Positions 1-5,050 of a stretch of 5,684 nt of DNA are shown piece by piece. Source of the DNA: Thermoflexales bacterium (GTDB taxonomy: Bacteria; Chloroflexota; Anaerolineae; Fen-1058). The translations under genes and the position numbers were made by a program. Where the stretch lies: the NCBI GenBank assembly GCA_017882055.1, contig JADGQE010000275.1:1-5684 (forward strand), read 5' to 3'. Position 1 is the first letter of the stretch. Each line of letters opens with the position of its first letter. Under the pieces are notes generated by a model, which did no database searches, was not told the DNA's origin, and saw only the letters and a program-made list of their open reading frames with translations.

Positions 1-550
1 TGGCAACACCGCTGTGTGTGCCGGTCTCATCAACGAAGATCGGTGCGCCTGAAGGCAAATGCACCGTTATCTCAGAAGCCGCGATCACGCCTTGATGATC
101 GGCTGCGATCGCCTGCCACTGCAATCGATCATACTGCTTGCCGGGATAGTACAGCAATCCGTCTCGGACGGTGTACTGCAAATTGAAGGTGTGGGTTGAA
201 TTCGAAGTGGCCGGGAAATACCACGTAATCTCAATATCGCCACTCTTATTCGTCGCAAGCGTAAACGTATTAGGCTGAGCCGAGCCGCTGAGCTGATAGC
301 GCTGATTACCTTCCCACACGTTTACGTTGCTGATCGAGCCATGTTTCTGCGGGATTACGGCGAAACCTTTGTGATACGATCCGCCGCTGAACTGGATCGT
401 TTCAATCTCGGTGACCGTGAGGGTCCCATCCGTGTTGATCTGAATATCGACGTCGTAACGCGGCCATGCTAACGACGCAGTGCCGCTGGCCTGGGCAACA
501 CCGGCCACCAGGCACGCAAGCACGAGTCCGATCAATGCTGCTCGACGCAT
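1..550 (-). CDS. DUF2207 (YciQ-like) secreted/membrane protein, N-terminal part
   Basis: The gene starts at an ATG (complement of 548-550) preceded by a GGAGG ribosome site about 5 nt upstream. It stays open to the window edge, so 183 residues are visible and the C-terminus is missing. Residues 1-21 form a signal peptide: Arg-Arg, a hydrophobic core, then an Ala-Gln-Ala cleavage site. The mature part begins with WPRYDVDIQINTDGTLTVTE, then an FSGG-(S)YHKGFAVIP segment, and later an aromatic DRLQWQAIAAD segment. This order (beta-rich 'x-Y-x-V-x-I-x-v-n-x-D-G-x-l-x-V-x-E', then an F/Y-H-x-G-F turn) is typical of the DUF2207 extracytoplasmic domain. In complete members this domain is followed by transmembrane helices and a low-complexity cytoplasmic tail, expected here to the left of the window. 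Its biochemical function is unknown. Cys13 inside the signal peptide is a poor lipobox, so signal peptidase I processing is more likely. The gene is divergent from the aldolase gene, and its base composition looks less GC-rich by eye. Confidence 0.8.
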   Translation of the reverse strand, partial: MRRAALIGLVLACLVAGVAQASGTASLAWPRYDVDIQINTDGTLTVTEIETIQFSGGSYHKGFAVIPQKHGSISNVNVWEGNQRYQLSGSAQPNTFTLATNKSGDIEITWYFPATSNSTHTFNLQYTVRDGLLYYPGKQYDRLQWQAIAADHQGVIAASEITVHLPSGAPIFVDETGTHSGVA

Positions 551-596
551 AAAACCCTCCATCCTCATTACATGGTTTTGAAACCACTACGGCTTC

Positions 597-625
597 ATTA
601 TACAGAAAAGATTACAAATAGGGAA
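597..625 (-). promoter_or_regulatory. Candidate promoter of the DUF2207 gene
   Basis: On the minus strand there is a perfect TATAAT (complement of 597-602). The best -35 candidate is TTCCCT (complement of 620-625) with a 17-bp spacer, and it matches the consensus at only three positions. Transcription would begin near 590, giving a leader of about 40 nt that contains the GGAGG ribosome site. The -10 box is convincing. The weak -35 suggests a weak or activator-dependent promoter. Confidence 0.5.
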
Positions 626-630
626 ACATC

Positions 631-667
631 CGGCTGACGCCGGACTGACGCTTCACCGGCCTGACGC
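631..667. repeat. Three direct CTGACGC repeats between divergent promoters
   Basis: The heptamer CTGACGC occurs at 634-640, 645-651 and 661-667. Each copy is preceded by CGG: directly in the first, and with one extra base in the second and third (CGGACTGACGC at 641-651, CGGCCTGACGC at 657-667). Start-to-start spacings are 11 and 16 bp. The cluster sits 34-70 bp upstream of the -35 box of the aldolase promoter and just upstream of the leftward promoter, where a shared activator or repressor could bind. A regulatory role is inference. Confidence 0.4.
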
Positions 668-700
668 AAACGCCGCCTATTCCATCAGACCGAATCGCAG

Positions 701-729
701 TTGACAAAGTCCGCATCCGACATTACACT
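701..729 (+). promoter_or_regulatory. Sigma-70-type promoter of the aldolase gene
   Basis: A perfect -35 box TTGACA (701-706), a spacer of exactly 17 bp and a -10 box TACACT (724-729, four of six consensus bases). Transcription would begin near 736, leaving a leader of about 84 nt. That leader holds a small dyad, GAAAAC(741-746)/GTTTTC(754-759), and a TAGGAG ribosome site at 805-810. Confidence 0.7.
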
Positions 730-819
730 TCACCCGATTTGAAAACGCCGAATGTTTTCGATGCCCTCATATCCCTCGATTTGGCAAGCCAGGTCGTTCA
801 AAACTAGGAGCTACGATCC

Positions 820-2229
820 ATGAAAGCACTTGATGCACTTTTACAATCCATGCAGGGCGCCATCGCCGTCGAAGGCCAACGGGTCGTCGTCCGCGATGAA
901 GCGCAGCTGCCCGATCGGATCAGCGGTCTCGTTTACGAGGCCGTTTTCAGCGACGACGAAACGAAGGCCGTCGCGCGCTGGCTGATCTGGGAAACGGCGC
1001 AGACCCTGGGCATCCGCCCGGCTTCGATCCACGAGCTGTACCTGGCGCGTGGCCGGGGCGAGGTCGGCAAGCGTCTGGCTGTGCCGGCCATGAATCTCCG
1101 CATGATGGCGTATGACACGGCCCGCGCGGCCTTTCGCGCGGCCCTCAAAGCCAACGCGGCCGCCCTCATCTTCGAGATTGCCCGCAGCGAGATGGGCTAC
1201 ACCGATCAGCGACCCAGTGAATATGTCAGCGCCATGCTGGCCGCCGCGATCAAAGAAGGCTACCGCGGCCCGGTCTTCATTCAAGGCGATCACTTTCAGA
1301 TCAACCTCAAGAAGTACACCGCCAGTCCCGAAGCCGAACTGAACGCCGTCAAAGACTTGATGGTCGAATCCGTCCCGGCCGGTTTTCTCAACATCGACAT
1401 CGATACTTCAACTTTGGTCGATCTGTCGAAGCCGACGATCGTTGAGCAGCAGCGCGTCAACTTTGAACTGTGCGCCGAGTTGACGAAGTTCGTGCGTTCG
1501 CTTCAGCCGCAGGGCGTCACCCTTTCAGTTGGCGGCGAAATCGGTGAAGTCGGCGGCAAGAACAGCACCGAAGAAGAAATGCGCGCTTATATGGATGGTT
1601 ACAATCAAGCGTTGGGCGATGTGGCCGGCATGAGCAAGATCAGCATCCAGACCGGCACGTCGCACGGCGGCGTGGTGCTGCCCGACGGCACCATCGCAAA
1701 CATTGCGCTTGACTTTGAGATCCTGCGTCACCTGAGCGAAGTCGCGCGCACAGCCTACGGCATGGGCGGCGCAGTACAGCATGGCGCCAGCACGCTACCG
1801 GAGAATGCCTTCAGCAAATTCGTCGAATGCGGCGCGAACGAAGTACACCTTGCCACCGCCTTCCAGACCCTGGTCTACGATCACAAGGCGCTGCCCGCCG
1901 CGCTGCGCGAAAAAACCTACGAATGGGTCAAGGTGAATGCCGCCGACGAGCGCAAGCCCAAGGACACTGAAGAGCAATTCATCTACAAGTCACGCAAGAA
2001 AGCCATTGGCCCGTTCAAGCGCGACTTCTGGAATCTGCCCGCCGAAATACGCGAAGTGATCGGCGCCGACCTGGAGGCTCGCTTTGCGTTCCTGTTCCAG
2101 CAGCTCAACATCGGCGACACCAAACCCATCGTGGATCAATTCATCCATGCGCCGGAAATCCACAAACCCCTGCCCACCGAAGCACTGAAGAAAGTTGTGC
2201 AGGAATCGGTCGAAGGCCTGGCCGACTAG
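820..2229 (+). CDS. Class II fructose-bisphosphate aldolase family protein, long form
   Basis: This 469-residue protein starts at an ATG 9 nt after TAGGAG (805-810). The class II aldolase landmarks are in order: VPAMNLR (88-94); GDHFQIN (156-162), giving catalytic Asp157 and metal ligand His158; GGEIGEVGG (238-246), giving Glu240; TGTSHGG (278-284), giving His282; and QHGAS (320-324), giving His321. These match the Asp109, His110, Glu174, His226 and His264 positions of E. coli FbaA, so a zinc-type aldol cleavage of a phosphorylated ketose to DHAP and an aldehyde is expected in the cytosol. Two things are unusual. Ordinary members have about 280-360 residues, whereas this one carries about 85 extra N-terminal residues and a long C-terminal helical region. 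Also, the usual N-x-D-T-D substrate loop reads VHLATAF (342-348). Overall length and the C-terminus recall the tagatose-bisphosphate aldolase subunit GatZ/KbaZ. The family is secure, but the substrate (fructose or tagatose bisphosphate, or another sugar) is not. The gene appears monocistronic. Confidence 0.85.
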   Translation: MKALDALLQSMQGAIAVEGQRVVVRDEAQLPDRISGLVYEAVFSDDETKAVARWLIWETAQTLGIRPASIHELYLARGRGEVGKRLAVPAMNLRMMAYDTARAAFRAALKANAAALIFEIARSEMGYTDQRPSEYVSAMLAAAIKEGYRGPVFIQGDHFQINLKKYTASPEAELNAVKDLMVESVPAGFLNIDIDTSTLVDLSKPTIVEQQRVNFELCAELTKFVRSLQPQGVTLSVGGEIGEVGGKNSTEEEMRAYMDGYNQALGDVAGMSKISIQTGTSHGGVVLPDGTIANIALDFEILRHLSEVARTAYGMGGAVQHGASTLPENAFSKFVECGANEVHLATAFQTLVYDHKALPAALREKTYEWVKVNAADERKPKDTEEQFIYKSRKKAIGPFKRDFWNLPAEIREVIGADLEARFAFLFQQLNIGDTKPIVDQFIHAPEIHKPLPTEALKKVVQESVEGLAD

Positions 2230-2258
2230 CACCCCTCACCAACCAAATGGAATGGCAC

Positions 2259-2294
2259 GCCCTTGCGCCGTGGTGTCAGGCACGGTGCAAGGGC
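2259..2294. terminator. 14-bp stem hairpin after the aldolase gene (terminator-like, no U-tract)
   Basis: Left arm 2259-2272 (GCCCTTGCGCCGTG) pairs along its full length with right arm 2281-2294 (CACGGTGCAAGGGC). There is one G-U wobble, and the loop is 8 nt. The hairpin starts 30 nt after the aldolase stop codon. No T-run follows on either strand, so it is not a textbook Rho-independent terminator. It may protect the mRNA 3' end, help a Rho-dependent stop, or be a repeat element. Confidence 0.5.
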
Positions 2295-2316
2295 AGCCTG
2301 AAACGGTCAAGACGTC

Positions 2317-2336
2317 ATCGGGGTAAACGCTGATCG
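2317..2336 (+). repeat. 20-bp direct repeat, copy 1
   Basis: ATCGGGGTAAACGCTGATCG at 2317-2336 is identical to 2493-2512, 176 bp downstream. The flanks diverge on both sides apart from one or two bases. The two copies bracket the hairpin-rich block and the candidate promoter at 2455-2483. Confidence 0.75.
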
Positions 2337-2352
2337 TGCTCAAGTCGGCGTC

Positions 2353-2414
2353 GGCCACACTTGCACCCACTGCGTGGGCGCAGTGCGGTGTGTCCACTTG
2401 CCACCGGCAAGTGG
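2353..2414. other. Two adjacent strong hairpins in the intergenic region
   Basis: Hairpin A has an outer stem CACAC (2356-2360) with GTGTG (2388-2392), plus GG/CC at 2353-2354/2394-2395 across one mismatch. Inside it, CACTGCG (2368-2374) pairs perfectly with CGCAGTG (2379-2385). An alternative pairing is GCAC (2363-2366) with GTGC (2383-2386). Hairpin B is a perfect 9-bp stem, CCACTTGCC (2394-2402) with GGCAAGTGG (2406-2414), closed by a 3-nt loop. A and B share 2394-2395, so the outermost A pairs compete with B. No T-run follows, and no known RNA family was recognised. Confidence 0.45.
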
Positions 2415-2454
2415 TGGCCCGCCAGGCGCCGCCGACGATCTGCGAGGACGCGGA

Positions 2455-2483
2455 TCGAGAGCGAAAACCAAGGTGTGTATAAT
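2455..2483 (+). promoter_or_regulatory. Candidate promoter for the MBL-fold hydrolase gene
   Basis: The -10 box TATAAT (2478-2483) is perfect. TCGAGA at 2455-2460 matches the -35 consensus at four of six positions with a 17-bp spacer. Transcription would begin near 2490, just before the second copy of the 20-bp repeat, leaving a long leader of about 138 nt that contains a strong hairpin at 2561-2598. Confidence 0.5.
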
Positions 2484-2492
2484 CACCGGGTA

Positions 2493-2512
2493 ATCGGGGT
2501 AAACGCTGATCG
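2493..2512 (+). repeat. 20-bp direct repeat, copy 2
   Basis: Identical to 2317-2336. This copy lies immediately downstream of the predicted start of transcription for the hydrolase gene. Its last six bases (TGATCG) are also the start of the 13-mer TGATCGAAATCAC (2507-2519), which recurs at 2629-2641. Confidence 0.75.
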
Positions 2513-2519
2513 AAATCAC
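2507..2519 (+). repeat. 13-bp repeat TGATCGAAATCAC, copy 1
   Basis: Identical to 2629-2641. It contains the dyad TGAT-CGAA-ATCA. It lies about 17-30 nt downstream of the predicted transcription start of the hydrolase gene, a position compatible with a repressor site. The function is inferred only. Confidence 0.45.
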
Positions 2520-2560
2520 CATGAGTTATTAAATCGATCTCTTTGGCCCGGAATCCAAAC

Positions 2561-2598
2561 AGAAACCTGGTTTTGACTTCACCGGAAACCAGGTTTCT
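2561..2598. other. Leader hairpin (13-bp perfect stem) before the hydrolase gene
   Basis: AGAAACCTGGTTT (2561-2573) pairs perfectly with AAACCAGGTTTCT (2586-2598) around a 12-nt loop. The right arm ends 29 nt before the GTG start. The stem ends in T-rich sequence (TTTCTT), so it could act as a weak terminator or attenuator. It may instead be a copy of a dispersed hairpin, because its core octamers GAAACCTG and CAGGTTTC also form the core of the palindrome at 5009-5050. Confidence 0.55.
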
Positions 2599-2627
2599 TA
2601 CATTGAGTCTTTCAGCAGGTCATCGCA

Positions 2628-3428
2628 GTGATCGAAATCACATTCGTCGGCACCGGCTCGGCTGTACCGCCGGCAGGTCGCGGCACTACGGCTTTCACGG
2701 TCCGAACCGAGAATATGCTGTTGCTGGCCGATGCCGGGCCGAGCGTTTTTGACGGCATGCAGCGCGCGGGGATCGATCCGGCAGAGGTAACGGCGATCTT
2801 CTTGTCGCATGGCCACGCCGATCATGTTCTGGGCTTCCCACAGCTTGCGCTCTTGACGAAGATCGCGCCCAGAAATCCGCCGCTCAAAGTCTTCGCCAGC
2901 GCGGTCGTCCGAGAAACAGTCACGGCCGTTATCCGGTTGACGTTCCCGGAAGCCACAGACGCTTTATATCGCAACATGGAATGGATCGAACTGGCCGAAG
3001 GTCCGCGCCAATCGTACGACGTGGTCGAGGGCGTGCAGTTAACCAGCCAGGTCGTCTTTGGTCCACCGTATATGCCGGTGCTTGGCCTGCGCTTAGACTT
3101 TTTCGAGCGCGGCATCTCACTGGCCTTTTCATCCGATACTGCGCCGTCCGATGAACTCGCCAGCCTCGCGACCGGCTGCGACTTGCTCATTCACGAAGCC
3201 TCGTTCAGCGCCACGCTGGAACCGGACGGCAGCCCCGAAATGTTGTTCCATTCCGACGCGCGGCAAGCCGGACAGATTGCGGCGCGGGCGGGCGCCAGGC
3301 AGCTAGTGCTGACGCACGTCAGCCGCAATCATAGCGATCATCGCCGCGTGCTTACGGCCGAAGCCGCCGAGTTTTTCAAAGGCCCCATCTACGTGCCCGA
3401 CGACGGCGACCGGCTCCGTCTGGAATAG
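2628..3428 (+). CDS. MBL-fold metallo-hydrolase, RNase Z/arylsulfatase-like, motif III His absent
   Basis: A 266-residue cytosolic protein with a GTG start. The reading frame is closed by TGA at 2604-2606 and offers no other usual start. The ribosome site is only a weak AGGT (2617-2620), 7 nt upstream. Metallo-beta-lactamase motifs are FVGTGSAVPP (6-15), ADAG (34-37), SHGHADH (60-66; His61, His63, Asp65, His66), SSDT (168-171; Asp170) and LTHVS (228-232; His229). IHEASF (188-193) and the HSDARQAGQIA segment (208-218) match the RNase Z-type 'HE-A-T-F' and 'HST-A' motifs. The family's motif III usually supplies another metal-binding His before a P-x-L-G-Y-R segment. Here that region reads FGPPYMPVLGLR (144-155), and there is no His between 66 and 189. 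The long tRNA-binding exosite arm of RNase Z is also not apparent. The fold is certain. The substrate is unknown, and true tRNase Z activity is doubtful. It stands alone, with its own promoter candidate. Confidence 0.85.
   Translation: MIEITFVGTGSAVPPAGRGTTAFTVRTENMLLLADAGPSVFDGMQRAGIDPAEVTAIFLSHGHADHVLGFPQLALLTKIAPRNPPLKVFASAVVRETVTAVIRLTFPEATDALYRNMEWIELAEGPRQSYDVVEGVQLTSQVVFGPPYMPVLGLRLDFFERGISLAFSSDTAPSDELASLATGCDLLIHEASFSATLEPDGSPEMLFHSDARQAGQIAARAGARQLVLTHVSRNHSDHRRVLTAEAAEFFKGPIYVPDDGDRLRLE
2629..2641 (+). repeat. 13-bp repeat over the hydrolase start codon, copy 2
   Basis: TGATCGAAATCAC begins at the second base of the GTG start codon and covers codons 1 to 5 in part. With the preceding G it forms a 5-bp-arm dyad GTGAT-CGAA-ATCAC (2628-2641). 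Copy 1 lies 122 bp upstream. It could be an operator overlapping the start or the trace of a small duplication. Confidence 0.45.
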
Positions 3429-3438
3429 AAAGCCAGGC

Positions 3439-3483
3439 ATCACGCACTGGAATCCCCGCGGTCTATCAGACCTTCCGCGTGAT
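3439..3483. other. Nested inverted repeats after the hydrolase gene
   Basis: The outer arms ATCACGC (3439-3445) and GCGTGAT (3477-3483) are perfect complements. An inner hairpin GGTCT (3460-3464)/AGACC (3468-3472) has a 3-nt loop. The block starts 11 nt after the hydrolase stop codon. There is no T-run, so an intrinsic terminator function is unproven. Confidence 0.3.
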
Positions 3484-3520
3484 CGTCACCCTGGGCGAGT
3501 GACCTCGCGCAGCTGCGTAG

Positions 3521-3549
3521 TTGACCTTTTGGCCGATTTCTGGTTTAAT
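3521..3549 (+). promoter_or_regulatory. Strong extended -10 promoter of the PLP enzyme gene
   Basis: The -35 box TTGACC (3521-3526, five of six) and the -10 box TTTAAT (3544-3549, five of six) are separated by 17 bp. A TGG immediately before the -10 box (3541-3543) gives an extended -10 element. The predicted transcription start near 3556 leaves a leader of about 60 nt. It is the best-formed promoter in the window and implies that the gene is transcribed independently of the hydrolase gene. Confidence 0.7.
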
Positions 3550-3616
3550 GACGGTAGTCGTCTGACGTCTGATGTCTACCCGGCAACGCCTTCAACCTAA
3601 CCAACAGGAGCATCGC

Positions 3617-5002
3617 ATGAGCAACCCAACCCAGGCCATCCTCGGGCCCACTTTCGAAGAAATGCTGCATCCCGCTAAAATCGAGCCGGCCACCCGCGCC
3701 AAAGCCGTCAAAGCGTTGAAAGATGATCCACTCAATCCAATCAACCTTTACAACATCACCTGGCGCGGCGCGGATAATCAGATCAAATACGAAGTGCTGC
3801 CCAAAGAACTGACCGGCGTCGAAGCACCGATCGTCGTGCTGTACGGGCGCGATTTCCCGACCGGCGCGCATAAAGTGGGCGCGGCCTATTCGGTGCTGGC
3901 CGAGAAGATTCTGTTCGGCGAAGTCGATGTCGCCAAAAATACCGTCGTGTGGCCCAGCACCGGCAACTACGGCATCGGCGGCGCCTGGGTCGGTGGGCGC
4001 GTCGGCGCCAAATCGATCGTCGTGCTGCCGCAAGGCATGAGCAAAGAACGCTTCGAGATGATCGAGTCGTTCGGCGCGCAGGTGATTAAAACCGTCGGCT
4101 CAGAGAGCAACGTTAAAGAGATCTACGATAAGACCTGGGAACTGAAGCAGGATCCGAACACGCGCATCCTCAATCAATTTGAAGTGATGGGCAACTATCG
4201 CTTCCACTATCATGTCACCGGCAATACCATTGTCGAACTGGCTGAGGTTCTCAAGAAACAAGGCGTGGGCGATGGCCACATCGCCGCCTACTGCAGCGCG
4301 ATGGGCTCAGCCGGAACAATCGCGGCGGGCGATCGCATCAAGCAAGTGTGGCCCGAACACAAGATCGTCGGCCTTGAGCCGACCCAATGTCCCACACTCT
4401 ATAACAATGGCTACGGCTCGCATGACATTCAAGGCATCGGCGATAAGCACGTGACGTGGATTCACAACGTGATGAACATGGACGCCATCATGTGCCTCGA
4501 CGACATCGAGTGCAAGAAGGGCCTGCAGCTGTTGGTCGAAGAGCCGGGCATGGAACTGCTGACGCACATCGGCGTGCCGGAGGCGAAGGTGAAGCAGCTT
4601 GCCTCCATCTTCGGTATCAGCGGCGTGTGCAACGTCCTCGGCGCAATCAAGACCGCCAGGTTCTACGACTTCGGCCCCAGGGATGTCATCACCACGATCT
4701 GCACCGATACGATCACACGCTACTATTCGGTGATGGACGAAATGACCGAGACTTACGGCAAGATGGACACACTCGCGGCCGGCGCGCGGTTAGAGAGCAT
4801 CTTCTACGGCGCGAAGACCGATTGGATCCACGAAGGCACGACCGACATGCGCAAGCAGTGGCACAATCTAAAGTATTACACGTGGGTTGAGCAGCAGGGT
4901 AAATCGGTCGAAGAATTGAACGCGCAGAAGAGTCAGGAGTGGTGGATCAAGCACCAGGAAATGGTGCCTGAACTCGATAAACGCATTGCAGCAGCACGCT
5001 AA
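3617..5002 (+). CDS. Fold-type II PLP-dependent enzyme, cysteine-synthase-like family
   Basis: A 461-residue protein. The ATG at 3617 is chosen because AGGAG (3606-3610) lies 6 nt upstream. An in-frame ATG at 3572 would add 15 poorly family-like residues and has no such site. Visible motifs are PTGAHKVGAA (81-90), with Lys86 as the likely PLP Schiff-base lysine; PSTGNYGIGGAW (113-124), the substrate/cofactor Asn loop of the CysK type; the glycine-rich phosphate loop MGSAGT (229-234); and IQGIGD (271-276), matching the conserved IQGIG of cysteine synthases. The segment VITTICTDTITRYYS (357-371) corresponds to the C-terminal PLP-ring-binding 'D-S/T-x-x-R-Y' region. An extra C-terminal tail of about 90 residues follows. 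Such enzymes perform beta-replacement or beta-elimination on amino acids in the cytosol. The GAHK lysine motif is more like TrpB than the S-x-K-D-R of CysK, so the substrate is not certain. Databases usually call such long forms cysteine synthase or a PLP protein beta subunit. Confidence 0.85.
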   Translation: MSNPTQAILGPTFEEMLHPAKIEPATRAKAVKALKDDPLNPINLYNITWRGADNQIKYEVLPKELTGVEAPIVVLYGRDFPTGAHKVGAAYSVLAEKILFGEVDVAKNTVVWPSTGNYGIGGAWVGGRVGAKSIVVLPQGMSKERFEMIESFGAQVIKTVGSESNVKEIYDKTWELKQDPNTRILNQFEVMGNYRFHYHVTGNTIVELAEVLKKQGVGDGHIAAYCSAMGSAGTIAAGDRIKQVWPEHKIVGLEPTQCPTLYNNGYGSHDIQGIGDKHVTWIHNVMNMDAIMCLDDIECKKGLQLLVEEPGMELLTHIGVPEAKVKQLASIFGISGVCNVLGAIKTARFYDFGPRDVITTICTDTITRYYSVMDEMTETYGKMDTLAAGARLESIFYGAKTDWIHEGTTDMRKQWHNLKYYTWVEQQGKSVEELNAQKSQEWWIKHQEMVPELDKRIAAAR

Positions 5003-5008
5003 CAAACC

Positions 5009-5050
5009 AAATATGACGGGGCAGGTTTCGAAACCTGCCCCGTCATATTT
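5009..5050. terminator. Bidirectional Rho-independent terminator (perfect 42-bp palindrome)
   Basis: Every base from 5009 to 5029 pairs with 5050 down to 5030. The 21-bp arms have a GC-rich centre (ACGGGGCAGG) and AAATAT/ATATTT ends. Read rightward, the stem ends in ATATTTT, 7 nt after the PLP-enzyme stop codon begins the gap. Read leftward, it ends in AT-rich sequence. It serves both the plus-strand gene and the convergent membrane-protein gene, whose TAA stop (complement of 5050-5052) shares its last base with the palindrome. Confidence 0.9.

Noticed and set aside
402..587. 61-codon minus-strand frame overlapping the DUF2207 start
   Set aside because: It is out of frame with the DUF2207 gene, which has the signal peptide, the GGAGG site and family-like sequence. 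The translation is Arg/Cys-rich and matches nothing recognisable.
841..1293. 150-codon minus-strand frame inside the aldolase gene
   Set aside because: Antisense shadow of a well-supported gene in GC-rich DNA, with no ribosome site or family motif.
2361..2576. 71-codon plus-strand frame (TTG start) in the intergenic region
   Set aside because: It runs through the hairpins, the promoter and the repeat. The product is Arg-rich and unlike a protein, and there is no ribosome site.
2230..2627. Known riboswitch, tRNA, insertion sequence or CRISPR array
   Set aside because: The hairpins match no RNA family I know, there is no cloverleaf or regular repeat-spacer pattern, and no transposase or target-site duplication is present.
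2628..3428. Assignment of the MBL-fold gene as RNase Z (rnz)
   Set aside because: The motif III His is missing and no exosite arm is visible, so only the fold-level name is supported.
3572..3616. Upstream in-frame ATG for the PLP enzyme
   Set aside because: No Shine-Dalgarno sequence precedes 3572, the 15 extra residues are polar and not family-like, and AGGAG is correctly placed for the ATG at 3617.
3545..4033. 162-codon minus-strand frame over the PLP enzyme start
   Set aside because: Antisense shadow that would also cover the strong promoter at 3521-3549. The protein has no recognisable motif.
4456..4890. 144-codon plus-strand frame inside the PLP enzyme gene
   Set aside because: Alternate-frame shadow rich in Arg and His. 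The overlapping frame carries all the PLP motifs.
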